NCBI GenBank assembly: GCA_037447605.1
Contig: CM074804.1
Coordinates: 6,613,948-6,677,947 of the forward strand
Origin: Zygnema circumcarinatum
Taxonomy: Eukaryota > Streptophyta > Zygnematophyceae > Zygnematales > Zygnemataceae
Length of the DNA: 64,000 nt
Direction of reading: 5' to 3'
The notes beneath the pieces are model-generated. The model had not been told where the DNA came from, searched no databases, and worked only from the letters and a program-made list of their open reading frames with translations. Of the stretch, positions 10,952 to 22,330 are shown piece after piece (position 1 is the first letter of the stretch; each line of letters begins with the position of its first letter). The position numbers and the translations under genes are program-made.

Positions 10952-13900
10952 GTGATGATGGTGATGATGGGGTGATGATGGGGTGATGATGGGGTGATGA
11001 TGGGGTGATGATGGGGTGATGCGTCTGTAAGGCCTTCTGCTTCATGACCAAATGCTGCTTTATGCGACATAAAACTAAATCGACGGTGACAGTCTCGGCT
11101 GTTGCGATGGGTCCAGCAAAGGGCGAGAGCCCCCTCACCTGGCTGCCTGGTTAGCATTCGCGATAATTTTTTTCACTTCAGAGTCGTGCTCCCGAGCGTG
11201 CTGCACAGTCAGCAGCAGATCCTGAAAGTGATGTTCTGTGGGCAGGTAGTGCTGCCCAGGACGCAGCAGTGGCTCAAAGAACTGGAAGAAAGCAGACTCC
11301 TGCCGGATCATTGCCTGCGCAGAAACGCAGGAGAGGAAGGGAGGGGGGGGGTGTGGGAAGGGTCCGTGAGAGGACGGAGATTTTCGCCAGTAATTCTTGG
11401 AAGTACAACATAGAACTTTAGCAGCAGTTGCAGAAGCAGTCTCCAGCCACTCGTGCAAGGGTGACTGCAATGAATGGTGGGAATGAGGTCTGCCGTCTTG
11501 AAACTAGACTACGCAGAAATCGATGCATTCCTGGGAGCTCGCATAAAGCCCTACGACTTGCAGACAGCTCCCAAGTGAATGCGTGGATGCCTCACATGGT
11601 TGCTGAGCAGCACTCCGCAGGTGCGTGATGTGCCGACTCCGCCATCTGCGACAATCTCGTACTTGAAGGAACTCTTCTCCTTCGGAGAGAGATCTTCATG
11701 CAGCTGAATACCGTCGTTTTTCATGCTGTAAAACACAGATTCGGATCCAAGCTCAGCAATTCCAACCAAGTCCAAGCTGCAGTGCAGTTGAGCGAAGCGG
11801 AGGGTGACTGCCGGCACTGCAAGGAGGGCTGCACTCACACGCGAACAAGCTCAGGTTTGTGTCTCTCAAATCGCACGAGCCGCGCATCCAGGAGGTCACC
11901 ATGCGCGTCAGTGAGCCTGCACAGGACCCGAACCCTACTCAGTAAGTCGCAGGAGACGGTGTGAGTGGAGAGGGGAGAAGGCAGAGAGCGGAGAGTGTGG
12001 ATAGACTTCTTTTCAATTCGATTGTTTGCTACTTTTCTTCTCGCTCAATGGTTGAGGAGGATGGTGAGGGCCAGGAAGTGGAAAGCAGGTGAAAGGTAAG
12101 CAAGCCTTCCGTATTCCTTTTTCCTTCCGTCGTAACGCAAACCGACTACAATGATATAGTTGCCTAATGTCAGTGTTAACCATCTTACATACAGCACTTT
12201 CAATATTATATTCAAGGAACCATTGTCACCGCCATTTGGGTAAACCAGCTAACAGTCGGCCTGTGTACAAGGTAAGGAATTTGATCGTCAAACACTTGGC
12301 ACTGGCAAAATATCTCTGCTTCCACCTCCCTTAGGTGGGCTTAACAGGATCCATAAATACGATTTCAATGTCCATTCTTATCCATTGATCGACTAAGGTT
12401 GGAAGTGTTCTTAAACCAGCATTTGACCAAATGCCAGAAATTTCATCACCAAATGCTGTTTCTAGAACGTCAGTGAGCTTTACCTACGCACGTACACAGG
12501 CGTTGATTTGCAAATAAACACATATGCTGACATCTCTACTGCAACGACACGTGACGCAGTAATTCCACTACGCCTCATCCAATTTACTATCAAGTGGAAA
12601 CATGGCGAGCCAGCCCACCAAAAAAATTAAGAAGTAAAAGATTGAATTAATGGACGATGAAGGTGCAAGCTTTGCAACGCCCACCAGTTCGAGATCAATG
12701 TGCGAGCTCAGTATGAAGCAAGCAAGCAAGCCGGCCCACCTATGGAGACGGAAGCGCGGGCTGGCCCGCCAGTTATAATCGTAAAGGTCGTAGTTGGTAG
12801 AAGCCCCACGAAACACAGCCTTCGGCACCTTCTCCTCCCACGGCACCTGCTGAACCCACAAATGCGCCAACAGGGGTTAAGCTGCAGTCCTGAACCCCAC
12901 AAATCACAGCAGCCAATGCGGGATGGGCGGCCGCCCCACCTGGTCATCGAGTTCCGGCATGTAGCTCGGAGCGAGGTCCATGGGATCAGGAACAATCGTG
13001 TCCGTAGTGCCGACGGCTCCCTGTGTGGAGAATATGGGGTAGCCGGCGCGGGTTGGAGCAATGGCTGAGAGAAAGCTGAAAGGCATGTCGCACATGTTCA
13101 GAAAGAGCTCTACCCGGATGTATTCCAGGCCGTACCAGTCCACAGCATCCTGTCACATTGCAGCGAAGTGACGCGGAGTAAGATGCTTTGCAGGAGTAAG
13201 GCTATGCCTAAGCCTAAGAATTCTGCAGAGTTCGCTCGTTACCTTTCCCTTGCGCTATTGCTAGGTTGTTGGGCTCTGTGTCCGTAGCAGTCACGCTCAC
13301 CTGCAGCATTTTGATGCTTTGATGAAAGCGCATTAGGCGATGCTCTTCGTTGACAAACCCTCCGTATCGGAAAAAGACTTTGCCCTCCACAATGCGGATG
13401 TGCCCCGTACAAGCCATGAACTGCGCCGCCCAACATCTTCACCGAGCAGCGTGAGCTGCGTTACCGTTGCGCATGTGACAGCTCATGAAGAGCAAGACAG
13501 GAAGAAGAGAAATGGTGGAAAGAAAGGAGTAAACTGAAGGGAGGGGGAGGGGGGAGGGGAGGGGGGAGGGGGAAAGGAGAAGGGGGCAGGAGGAAGGGAG
13601 AGGGAGAGGGAGAGAGAGAGGGAAAGAGTACAAGAACGACGGGAGAGGGGAGAGCGGGCGTGAGAGAATGCTGTAAAGGAAAAATGAAAAATGGGAATCT
13701 GGAAGCAACGCCAGAAGCTTCGTGCTTATTTACAGCCACTGACCTCCGCCTTCTCTCCCATAATGTGGAGCATACGGGCACTGATCATTCCACTGCTGCC
13801 CATCCCCGACTTTTCGCCAGGGATTCTTGAAAAAGGCACCAACATGCCTTCCAGAATATTTGCAAAATGGAGAGTGATAGGATGGGAGAGATTAAACTTC

Positions 13901-14360
13901 GGGTTGTCCGCCAGCCCCGCGGAAATGTTCTTCCACTTCTCCTGTCGCGCCCTGCCAACATCCGGCTGCCCTCCTTTTCCCATTACTACCTCAGCAAAGC
14001 ACAGAACGCGCTTTCTTTTGCCTGACTTTCAGCGCAGCTAAAAAACTAAAATTCAAGATTAGCATTTCAGAAAGCGATCAGCCTTTCAACGCACCAGGCT
14101 TTTTTCATCCGCGCCAGCCCCTCCTCGAGCACACTCAAATCCTCCGCTCCTTCCAAGGGGTTGCCGCCTTCTACCACTTCGTTTTGCCCCTCCGTAAGTA
14201 TGCTCTCCAGAATTCTCTGTCTGTCGGGGTGTTGGTGCATGGCCTCCCTCCACAAAATGATAGACAGCACGAGCACCACCCACTGCAGGCCCACCCGCCG
14301 CCCCCCTCCGCCCTTCTGCATGGGCGGCCCCCTCATGGTTGCCGTGCGGCTTCCAAACAT
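10560..14360 (-). CDS. GT90 / CAP10-domain glycosyltransferase (Rumi-like superfamily)
   Basis: Likely Golgi/ER glycosyltransferase of family GT90; the acceptor is unknown. Supported exons (minus): 13744-13983 or slightly longer, 13301-13420, 12940-13149, 12740-12846, 11596-11776, 11139-11314, 10560-10884 (stop 10560-10562). Their phases agree and give 452 residues from ATG 13983. CAP10 landmarks: HIRIVEGKVFFRYGG, NMCDMPFSF, PWEEKVPKAVFRGASTN, SPRFRLH, SFKYEIVADGGVGTSRT and FFEPLLRPGQHYLPTEHHF, matching the sugar-nucleotide fold with its conserved Arg-Gly and the DG-x-SR region. A probable upstream exon ends near 14110 and starts at ATG 14360; it encodes a hydrophobic stretch (LQWVVLVLSIILW) that would be a type II membrane anchor, but I could not join it in phase to 13983, so the N-terminus is tentative. 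Confidence 0.75.
10918..11030. repeat. GAT microsatellite grading into an 11-bp minisatellite
   Basis: About eleven GAT units (10918-10950) pass into GGTGATGAT units and then repeated GGGGTGATGAT blocks up to about 11021. It lies inside the last intron of the GT90 gene, directly beside the acceptor-side exon at 10884. Confidence 0.9.
13535..13630. repeat. GA/GGGA-rich low-complexity tract
   Basis: Purine-only stretch of GGGAGGGG and GAGAGG units within the GT90 intron between exons 13301-13420 and 13744-13983. On the coding strand it is a long pyrimidine tract. Long apparent open frames over it are artefacts of base composition. Confidence 0.8.
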
Positions 14361-15446
14361 AGGCCGTCAGTGTTTCAGCAAGAGCCTCTGCAAGCCTCCC
14401 TCCGCAACCCCTGCATTACTACTGCTGCCTCTGCTGTTCACGACTCGGTGAAGAAGTCGCTGAAGAATTAATAAAAAATTAGCTATTTTATTTCATTCAG
14501 GCGATGCTCCTCTCCAACTCACCAGCGCAAAGCGTGGTAGGAGAGCCGTCAGGAGGGAAGGAGAGCGTGGGAGGGAGGGAGAGGTGCGGGAGTGGGAGGC
14601 CGGAGGTGGAGCGGCCCAACTGCCAACGACCGACCGACAACTGCCGGGTCCACTACCCGTACACAAAAGTATGTTATTGTACGGAGATTGATCGTACGAA
14701 TGAACCGGCAGGTACTCAGTGTTAAGAACGCACCCTGGAACAGAGAGCGGGCAATCATCACATATTGGAACGGCCCAGTTCCAGTTCTGTTCGGTCAATG
14801 GGGCCAATCGGCGGTCCAACTGTTTGGTTGGTTGTAGTTGGTTTGGTTGGTTTGGTGGGGTTGGATGTTCCTAAAACTTTTGATCACTCGTAGCAACCAG
14901 CGGGGCTGTCAGTCCAGGCTCGGCTGCAGGGGGTCGACTTCCTGACCTCAAGTCCATGGGGGAATTTCTCTCAACGGCTCTGAAGACATTCAGGAGAGGA
15001 CCGCGCTCCAGAGTGGACAAGGAAAGGAAATAGCCGACTTATCCCGAGGCGATCAGTGGAACAGCATGCCGGGACTCACCTGATCTCGCAAAAATGCGTT
15101 GAAACATCAGGCCGGTGCTTTCAAGCGGGGCTGGTAACAAGTTCATACGGATAAACAGGCTCTACCTTGGAGTGAAGCAAGCACAATTCGACTACAAATT
15201 TGACATTGAACTCGAGAAAGCGGGAACAATAAGGCTGCATTTTTTTTCTGTACAAGAATGAATCAATCTCCTCAATTTATGCGGGGAGGAGGGGTACTCT
15301 ACTGCAAAAATCTCTGCTTTTCTGCCTGTCCGCCTGGCGAGATCTCTATCCTCCTCAAAATGTTCGAACATCAGCCAAAGACTCCGGCATGGCTCAATAC
15401 CAAAGGTGGACCGCCATCTTGCAGTCGACACAGGCAGCGCCATTAG
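14361..15446. other. Intergenic region between GT90 5' end and CSN8 3' end
   Basis: Contains a GGGAGG-rich patch (14560-14610), a TTGG-repeat patch (about 14820-14865) and single-copy sequence with no recognised gene. The GT90 promoter should lie at 14361-14800. Confidence 0.35.
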
Positions 15447-18400
15447 CTAGTGCTCGAGGTGGAAGACATACTCCGTAAGGACTTGCAGGTGATTCAAGTT
15501 CGTCTTCTGCTCCGTTTTGGTCGGTGCATTATGTACTGTCAGCATGGCTGTAGCAGGATCATGTGACCAGCCTCGCTCCATTGTCACTGCAGCACAAAAT
15601 GTACGAAAAAAGCCCCAACCGGTCAACTTGTTAACTCAACAAAGCAGCATTGGCCAGTACAGCAAAAGTAAGACAGTTACAGGTCCGCTTATAGCCTGTT
15701 GCTTAGATTCGAGACAAATTTTATCTAACGTGCTTCCTGAAGCTGACTAAGGAAACCACAGGCGCGTCTACAGCATTTTCTGTAAGCAGAAAGTGAATGA
15801 GCTCGTTATACATAACAACTGACGTACTTGTTATCGTAGTGTCCATTGGTTGACCCAAAAAGGCGGCTGCGTCTGCAACACTAATGCTTGAATACGATTG
15901 TCTGAGCAGGGCAAACATGCGCTGCGAAAAAACATCTGTGCCGTGTAAGACAAGCTTGCGGATAAGGTTAGAATATTCCCACAGTCATGTCATGCTCATG
16001 CTCAGGCTCTGCCTCTGGCTCTGTTCTTGCAAAATTTAAAAGCTTGACTAACTCTACTTTAGGCACTAGAGAACAGCAAACTGATCAATAAATGAATCCA
16101 ACGTGAAAAACTGCTAACACTTAGCAGTGCAAAGGACACAGCGAGACAGTCCACATGGCAGTTAGATCGCAACCTGACCTAATCCCTTGACGCATGGGAA
16201 AAAGAAAAGCAGAGACTACAGGGGAGCTCCTAGTGGCGACATTGATGATTTTCAACCTACCTGTTAGAGCAGTGACAACCGGTTGCACTCGGGGACTCCA
16301 AGAAAAGGACCTTAGTGCCTCATATGTGGCCGGCCGATCGTGACGCCACATGGCCTGCCCAATGCGCCACGCAGCCGCAACCTCAGAGTCGCTTTGCTTG
16401 ACGGCGCTTGGAATGCGCTTCCACAGAAAGCGCGCATTGTTCCTGCGATTGCGATTAAGCGTTGGAGCCGCCGCGAAGACAGGAGTCAACATAGGCTCTC
16501 ATGAGATTCATGATGCTGAGAACAAGGCAGAGCTTCCTGCGTGGTAGCTGAGCATGGAGAGCATACATCACAGGAAAGTGCAGGGAGAAAAAGGAACCCA
16601 TGTCTGTCAGGCGACAAAATTGACAGGCAGCCCCAATCTGTCCTGGCACAAGCCCTACCTAATGCTGCCTATGCAAAAGGCCTGTCTAGCTTACGTCCAA
16701 GAGGATATATATGAAATAGAGCTTCCTTCAGCAAATTCAAGCAGTCGTTCACTTCTGTAGGTACATATGGTGCTACAAAAAAATGAATAATGCAAAAGTA
16801 CAGCTTTGCCTTCTACCAGACCAATTTCTGCCTCGACACGTGAATACAGACAAAGGAGGCATAGCCATCTTGTACTTGTGTACAGGACAAAAAGTTGACC
16901 AACGACACCTGCTTTTTTACTCCATGCCTAACTTATTCTCCCTAAGACAACGTGCCGTGCCAACGTGCCAGGCCCACTTCCATCGCCGCCCCAGATAATG
17001 ACTGACTGCTTTAGCTATTGCGAGCGAGACTGGCACATTCTGCTTCAACATACGAAGAATGTCCTTTTGTGTGGACTTTTTAGACTCATGACAATTCTAA
17101 CAGTGGACATCTTAAGAAATTCATGAGAATCAACTTTGCCGAACAGCTATACTCGATTTTTCCATGCAATAGATTTCCCCAAGACCCCTGGCAACGGGGT
17201 GTAGACGTGTCACGTCGCAGTTGCTGATGTTCAGTTGTAGCATAGGAAAAAGGGCAGTGAACCAGTGAACTAAGTACAAGCTGGCGAAAATAGATCTCAG
17301 GAAGTCTTTCACAAGAAGCTAGAAATACGTAATACAGAAGGTATTCCAAAGCCGTCTACAGTTACTCCTAGTTATGCTGACGCAACATCCACGAGACGTG
17401 GAAAACAAAACGTTCAGAAATGCTTAGACATGCTTTCGTACCAGCCAATGGCGGTGAATAAAATGGCAGAAAACATCACTTTTGGCGGCTTATACACAAT
17501 GTGCATTGACCACTTTCACACATTTAGCGAGGACTCCCAGTAGCTGCAAACCAAGAATAACTGCTTAGGCAATAATAGAGCAATGCACGAAATACCGTGT
17601 AACTCCCTTTCCAAGCATTGCATGCTTAACAATGGATTTAATTGACTTAGAAACTAATTTATCCACTGCATTAACAAATTGAAGCTTACTGAGACTGCAC
17701 CAATTTCAGTCCGTTTTTCAAGGGAATACGAGCAACCGCTAAGTCCCCGTAAGCTTGTCATGCCCAAGATGTTATGCACTTGCAAATAGCTTCCCTTAAA
17801 GTAGCTGAGATTGAATCGTCCATTATCCCATCCTACAGCCACATGGTTGCAAATGTTTTGGATTGGTACACATACAAGTCATTATTGTACAAGTGGCCAA
17901 GGATGTGAATTGCATAAGGCCAATCGCCAGGAGTCGCTTGACCAGCCGCAGCATTCTGCAGCACACGTAAAGGCTTCTTCGTTAGAAATTGCAGTGGAGA
18001 AACTTGAAACTGTCTCACAAATCAGACCTAGCTTCTAGTATCAACATTGTGAAGTAGTTCGTCCAATACTGGAACAACTTTGCACCAAATGAGTAAAAAG
18101 TCTATCACATTAACAAAACTTGCTTATCGTATGAAACTTCAATAATAGATGTGATCATTGAACTAATTAGATTAAACTACCAGAAATTTAGTTTGTCAAA
18201 CAACAGCATGATGACACTCTGAGTTACTTTGAAGTGGCCAAGGAAATACAGGTAGAATCATTAACTTTAGCCATCTGGATTCTCAGTCTACCGTGCCGTT
18301 CAAGTCTTATAAATAAACATACATATGTGAGGTAATGACACAAACTTAAGCCCTGCCTATCTTTCTTTACAAAAAACAAAGGCTTGACATCACAACCGCG

Positions 18401-18917
18401 TCAATGACGCCCATCAAGGTCATTCTAGAGTCACGTTAAATTTAACAGAAAAGCTTGAGTGTGAGCATCAAGAACTTCAGTTTAAGACGCTGCTTATGCT
18501 TACAGATTTTGCACGAATATAGTTCAATAGACAATAACGGACACCAGAGACAATGAGTTCAAAAGCATAGAGGAGGCTAAAACCCATAATCGTCGCTCTC
18601 AGTCCTGGTGCATTGAAAAGACAGCGGGTAGCATGTGGGATTTATTCAGCAGGATGTCGTGCACGGCGCCTTCCCATAGCTTTTATTACCTTGCCTTGAC
18701 CTTGCCCACTTGCAAATGCTTCTTCCCAAGACATGCGCCTATGCCTGCCTTCATATTTTCAGGACACTGATGTCAGCGTCATAAAGCTGCTGTATTCTCT
18801 GCATACCTCTAGCTCGAGCCGGTCGCAAATTGTCGCCATTTCTCCGAATCGGCCATTGGCAAGGGCATCCTGGACAGCGTCTGATGATGCTGCATCCGAA
18901 GTTCCTGTAGTCGCCAT
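15447..18917 (-). CDS. CSN8: COP9 signalosome complex subunit 8
   Basis: Small PCI-domain subunit of the COP9 signalosome, the nuclear complex that removes NEDD8/RUB from cullins and represses photomorphogenesis in plants. Five exons on the minus strand: 18807-18917 (ATG 18915-18917), 17876-17955, 16261-16442, 15828-15935, 15447-15586 (stop 15447-15449). Phases agree throughout and the product is 206 residues, close to the roughly 200 of plant CSN8. Recognisable blocks in order: FGEMATICDRLELE, GDWPYAIHILGHLYNNDL, NARFLWKRIPSAVKQ, AAAWRIGQAMW, ALRSFSWSP, RMFALLRQSYSSISVADAA, FLGQPMD, then MERGW and LTEYVFHLEH at the C-terminus, an almost invariant ending in this family. No truncation or frameshift. 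The region just upstream holds a tandem duplication. Confidence 0.95.
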
Positions 18918-19952
18918 AGCGAACGGCTTACACCGGCAGCAACTGATAGCAGATGAAGTACAGACCAGAGTAAGAGAAGGTCAATGCAGGCGCAGTTTTT
19001 CCTTGCAAGAGCTGCTCCAGCAGGCAAGAAGACGAGGTAAGGAGGCGACAGTGAGGAGCTGCAGCATAGCCGTCCGTGGAGGTCCACCGATCCACGACCC
19101 GACGGATCCACCCACGAACGGTCCGGATAAACAACAGGCTGCGGATCAAGATCCTCGTGCGTTGCCTTTTTATAGAAATGTCTTCGAACCTTAATTATGT
19201 GAAGTGAACTGGAACGGAAACTGGTCAAACACATAAGCTGTTTAATATTGTGTGCTGTTCAGTTGCGCGAGGTGCGATTTAATCAATTAGAATGCACCAC
19301 GTGGCCACTTTAAACACGCTGCGACACATACCCTATTTACAACAATACGTCCCGTAAAACATTCAAAACGAACGCTGTCGTTACATAGAAAACGACACGT
19401 GGCAATGACAGAATGGGAACGCGATATACCCCATTTTCTGCGCATTCGATCCAACGAAACGTCGAACCAATCAGGACGCGCGACGTGGCAACGTCAGACT
19501 CGCGGCAATCATACCCCATTTTCATCAAATCCATCTTTGACAACCTAACCGAATCCGTACGCCACATAAAACATCAAAATCGAACGCTGTCGTACGTAGA
19601 AAACGACACGTGGCAATGACAGAATAAGTACGCGATATACCCCATTTTCTGCGCATTCGATCCAACGAAACGCCGAACCAATCAGCACGCGCGACGTGGC
19701 AACGTCAGACTCGCGGCAACTATACCCCATTTTCATTAAATTAATCTTTGACAACATAATGGAACCCGTCGTACGGATCAAAACGATGACTACGCTTTTG
19801 CCTACGGCAACGCAAAAATTCATACAGTAAGAATGAATACGTAGTACGGATAAAGGGAAGTGGATCCATAGAAATCTATCATTTCAATCAGGCGAGGGTG
19901 TGGACTAGAAATCTACTTCAGCAATTGGCGTTGATCTACCACGACGTCAATG
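18918..19952. promoter_or_regulatory. CSN8 upstream region with CACGTGG and CCAAT motifs
   Basis: Non-coding stretch upstream of CSN8. It contains CCACGTGGCC at about 19297-19306, and a 211-bp tandem duplication (19349-19770) whose two copies each carry CACGTGGCAATGAC, AACCAATCAG and CGACGTGGCAACGTCAG, i.e. ACGT-core and CCAAT elements in fixed order. Confidence 0.45.
19349..19770. repeat. Tandem duplication, period about 211 bp, two copies
   Basis: The sequence CGACACGTGGCAATGACAGA begins at 19392 and again at about 19603, and similarity continues through CCCATTTTCTGCGCATTCGA and ACTCGCGGCAA in both copies. The copies differ by scattered substitutions and drift apart near 19750. Confidence 0.85.
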
Positions 19953-20207
19953 CTATAGCTCCGTATTATACACTCTGAGGTTTGCCCGCGCGTACTGCGC
20001 CCCACATTGGCGACCTTCGCGGCTGCTTCTAGTGCCGTGTTGTTGCGCCTAGAAGTTGATTTCCGTTTCAAGGCTTTCTCTTGGTCCTTATGTCCGTTGT
20101 GACCGCTTCTTTTGGTTCCTTATGTCGATTTTCTCCATGTACATTTGATGGCCTTGCCATCGTGAGTTCAATCAAACATCATTTTTCTTTTTCTTTTTCT
20201 TTTCTTT

Positions 20208-20905
20208 GAGGTTCGATACAATGTATAATACAGTATTAATACTGTATTATACACTGTATAATACCTTAACGCAACTGTTAACAGCCGTACAATCGGAACA
20301 TAGATGCGTACGGAAATTATGTACGGAAGGGGTGTACTAACATGTACGGACCAAGTCACACGTGTTGAGAGTTTGGCACGTGACGTGACTTGGCAAGTGC
20401 TGGAATTTCAATATTATAATCAATCTTTGTTCAACTAAGCACGAAAATAAAACAAATACATTAAATACATTAAAAATACACTGTATTTTTAAATTTTGTA
20501 TAATACGCATGTATTATACAGTGTATTAATTATAGCTCCGTATTATACACTTTGAGGTTCGATACAATGTATAATACAGTATTAATACTGTATTATACAC
20601 TGTATAATACCTTAACGCAACTGTTAACAGCCGTACAATCGGAACATAGATACGTACGGAAATTATGTACGGAATCGGTGTACCAACATGTACGGACCAA
20701 GTCACACGTGTTGAATGTTTGGCAAGTGACGTGACTTGGCAAGTGCTGGAATTTCAATATTATAATCAATCTTTGTTCAACTAAGCACGAAAATAAAAAA
20801 AATACGTTAAATACATAAAAAATACACTGTATTTTTAAATGTTGTATAATACGCATGTATTATACAGTGTATTAATACACGCGTTTGATACATACGGAGC
20901 CATAG
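20208..20905. repeat. Two tandem 346-bp AT-rich units with palindromic cores
   Basis: GAGGTTCGATACAATGTATA starts at 20208 and at 20554. The copies are nearly identical through the GTACGGACCAAGTCACACGT and TTCAATATTATAATCAATC blocks. Each unit starts with the palindromic TACAGTATTAATACTGTA and ends with TATTATACAGTGTATTAAT. The second unit is preceded by TATAGCTCCGTATTATACAC (20531), and followed by ATACGGAGCCATAG (20892-20905), resembling terminal inverted repeats of a MITE. A diverged third copy of the right half lies at 26361-26648. Confidence 0.85.
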
Positions 20906-20930
20906 TTCAATCAAACATCCTTTCTCTTTT

Positions 20931-21200
20931 CGGTCCTTTGTGACCAGTCCTTCGTGGTTCCACATTTTGCCTTTATCCATGTAAATTTGATGGCCTCGCC
21001 ATCGCGAGTTCAATGAAAGTTTGCGTCCTCCTTTCTCTTTTAGGTTTAATACAATGTATAATACAGTATTAATACAGTATTTTACACTGTATAAAACGTA
21101 ACGCAAACTTTCATTGAACTCGCGATGGCGAGGCCATCAAATTTACATGGATAAAGGCAAAATGTGGAATCACGAAGGACTGCTCACAAAGGACCGAAAC
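20931..21200. repeat. Large inverted repeat, about 97-bp arms and 74-bp loop
   Basis: The left arm 20931-21026 (CGGTCCTTTGTGACCAGTCC to CATTGAAAGTTTGCGT side) is mirrored by 21101-21200 with very few mismatches; the loop contains a TACAGTATTAATACAGTA palindrome. Related but more diverged sequence also occurs at about 19990-20175 and 21205-21275, so the foldback extends outward in decayed form. Confidence 0.85.
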
Positions 21201-21279
21201 ACAATAAAACGAAGCTAGAAGCGGAAAACTATGCCTAGGCACAACAACGCAGCCCTAGAAGCAGCCGCGAAGGTCACCG

Positions 21280-22330
21280 ATGTGAGGCACGTCGCGAGGA
21301 GGGAGCGGCGGAAGTCCACCAACACGGTCACCAACTGTAACAACTGAAAAACGCCTCTTCAGTCTACGCGGAATCACACACCAGCACTCCGAGTTCAGCG
21401 AGAGAGGGCAGGAGAGAGAGAGGGAGCAAGAACTTCAGAGGGTTGCGCAGCCTCGACGGGTGCAACCAGAGTGTCGGTGACGTTGGTTGGGTACCTACTA
21501 CCACCACGCCTTTACGCTTCCCCGTCAACCTCCTCCTACCAAAGATGGGAGGATCGAAGTGGCCGCCCAATGGCGCATCGCCAGGTTCCTCTCTCGACTA
21601 ACGGGTCGAGGTGTACAACGCATTTAATGCCGCCGCATTCGGGCTGGCGCTGCCGCGGCGCGGCGCCACAGACGTCGTGCACGGTCGATCCTACAAGGCG
21701 CCGGTCCGATCGACAAATCTGGCCCCAGACCAACGGCAGTAATTGTGGCGACGCACGTTGCCTAAAACGTGAAGGGAAGATGTGGTCGGATCGCGGATCC
21801 TCGACCACACGCATGACGCCGATACATATATGTCTCAAGATAATGCCACAAGATCAACCCCCTCGCAACCTTCAAGAAGTTGTTCGGATCCCGTGACCCT
21901 TCCCCGTCTCTAGTGGTCCCCACGCCAAGCCACTCGCCCGCCTGGGTGAGAGTACTAGGACGAGCGCCTCTAAGTACACCTCCCGCGGGTGATCAGAAGC
22001 GTTGCCACATTACCCCCCTCGTGAGGATGTGAACGCCTCGCTCACGCCAGGGGTAGTAAAGGCAACCAGAGGTTCAACGGCACGCCAACTCTATGATAAC
22101 CGGGAGGGCTCAGCCGATAATCCCGGGCCAAGTCCCTTCCGAGTTGCGCCGGGATCTGCTCGTGAAACCCCCGCGGTCGCCCTCGCCGCTTCTCCCGCTG
22201 CCTCGCGCCCCCAAAGACAAGTTGATGAGCCTTCCCGGCAATTGGTTGCTGTTCTCGGCTTCCTACAGGCTATGTTCAACCCCATAGCCCAACCACTTCA
22301 CGGTATTCTGACTCGGAAGAGCCACTTTTC
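21280..22330. other. Single-copy-looking stretch left of the gypsy remnant
   Basis: GC-rich in places (21620-21700), no recognised protein on either strand. Given its position beyond the integrase C-terminus of a minus-strand element, it may contain the decayed 3' long terminal repeat, but no matching partner was found on the right side. Confidence 0.3.

Noticed and set aside
18809-19234. Minus-strand frame overlapping the CSN8 first exon
   Set aside because: It reads the CSN8 exon in a different frame; the CSN8 frame gives the conserved ATICDRLELE start and correct splice phase.
20168-20880. Tandem 346-bp units considered as a CRISPR-like or satellite array
   Set aside because: Only two full units, eukaryotic context, no spacers; better explained as duplicated transposon sequence.
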